From Geminicoccaceae bacterium (lineage in GTDB: Bacteria; Pseudomonadota; Alphaproteobacteria; Geminicoccales; Geminicoccaceae): a DNA stretch of 16,229 bases. The notes under the pieces are model-generated. The model was not told the DNA's origin. It worked only from the letters and a program-made list of their open reading frames with translations, and searched no databases. Below are positions 15,845-16,229 of the stretch, in pieces. The stretch is from positions 27,014 through 43,242 of the forward strand of contig JAGREZ010000124.1 in assembly GCA_020446285.1 (NCBI GenBank). The letters run 5' to 3'. Position 1 is the first letter of the stretch, and every line of letters begins with the position of its first letter. The translations under genes and the position numbers were made by a program.

Positions 15845-16229
15845 TTGAACCGGTTCGAGGAGATCCATGAGGCGGCGCTCATCCGGCATGGCGGCACCGC
15901 GGTCGAGGAGCGCCTGCCGCGGATCCTCACAGCCGACGGACTGCGCGCCCTGCCGGCGGACCGATATCTCTCGGCCATGACGTTGCGCATCTTTCGCGCC
16001 GGCCTGAAACACAGTGTCGTCGATGGAAAGTGGCCGGCATTCGAGGAGGTCTTTGCCGGTTTCGATGTCCGCCGGGTCGCCTCGATGCATGACGAGGATA
16101 TCGAGGCACTACTCGCCGACCGTCGCCTCATCCGCCATGCGGGCAAGCTTCGCGCGGTTCCCCGCAATGCCCGCGCGATAATGGAAATCGGCGATTTTCC
16201 CGGCTGGATCGCCGATTGGCCGGTGACCG
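15845..16229 (+). CDS. DNA-3-methyladenine glycosylase I-like protein (3' end outside window)
   Basis: 128 codons are visible from TTG 15845, which has GGAAGGGGGA (15831-15840) directly upstream and no ATG in the same frame nearby. The segment LSAMTLRIFRAGLKHSVVDG, then WPAFEEVFAGFD, DEDIEALLADRRLIRHAGKL and AVPRNARAI matches the helix-hairpin-helix region of the TagI family, which removes 3-methyladenine from DNA. The N-terminal Cys/His motif (C-x-W ... YHD-E-WG) of classical TagI zinc-binding enzymes is absent, so this is a divergent branch. The reading continues past the window edge with WIADWPVT. It probably ends the recD2-IMPase-DUF3604 operon. Confidence 0.8.
   Translation, partial: MNRFEEIHEAALIRHGGTAVEERLPRILTADGLRALPADRYLSAMTLRIFRAGLKHSVVDGKWPAFEEVFAGFDVRRVASMHDEDIEALLADRRLIRHAGKLRAVPRNARAIMEIGDFPGWIADWPVT

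Noticed and set aside
13417..16167. Very long minus-strand open frame (over 900 codons) opposite the DUF3604 gene
   Set aside because: The plus strand encodes recognisable IMPase, DUF3604 and Tag-like motifs with ribosome sites and 4-base overlaps. The antisense frame gives no recognisable domain and is an expected by-product of GC-rich codon usage.
1..16229. Mobile element, CRISPR array, tRNA or phage remnant
   Set aside because: Reading both strands showed no transposase or integrase, no spaced direct-repeat array, no cloverleaf-like intergenic sequence, and no change in base composition suggesting an insertion.

Overview
This is about 16 kb of GC-rich, gene-dense bacterial chromosome. The protein set suggests an alphaproteobacterium, possibly Rhodospirillales-like: a leucine-type dehydrogenase, a CRP-family regulator, a CHASE2 adenylate cyclase, a YibQ-type deacetylase, trpGDC and RecD2. 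That placement is an inference from protein character, not a phylogeny. I see no rRNA, tRNA, CRISPR array, insertion sequence, integrase or phage gene, and nothing that looks recently transferred. Two genes are cut by the window ends: an OmpA-family gene on the left and a 3-methyladenine glycosylase-like gene on the right.

Left third (1-5472), signalling and envelope: the order is ompA-like (-), Leu/Phe/Val dehydrogenase (+), CRP-family regulator (+), CHASE2 adenylate cyclase (-), and an exported DUF4384 protein with a FecR-like N-terminal part (+). The cyclase has the lysine and threonine of an adenylate-specific class III enzyme. The adjacent regulator keeps the phosphate-binding Glu and Arg-Ser of a cAMP receptor and the RE...R recognition helix of E. 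coli CRP. A GTGA-N6-TCAC palindrome, the core of a CRP operator, overlaps the -35 position of a predicted ompA promoter. A local circuit is therefore plausible: periplasmic signal, then CHASE2 cyclase, then cAMP, then CRP, then envelope gene.

Middle (5498-10404): a divergent polysaccharide deacetylase (-) converges on the DUF4384 gene. After a 309-base non-coding stretch comes trpG-trpD-trpC (+), the second to fourth reactions' enzymes of tryptophan synthesis (glutamine amidotransferase, phosphoribosyltransferase, indole-glycerol-phosphate synthase); trpE is not in the window. A perfect 12-bp inverted repeat and an AT-rich promoter-like stretch lie at the trpD/trpC junction. A glycerophosphodiester phosphodiesterase (-) converges on trpC.

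Right third (10512-16229): a compact + strand operon of recD2, an inositol-monophosphatase-family gene, a DUF3604 PHP-like metalloprotein and a divergent Tag-like glycosylase. The first three overlap by 4 bases at each junction. Two DNA-maintenance genes thus flank a phosphatase and a large putative metallohydrolase of unknown substrate.
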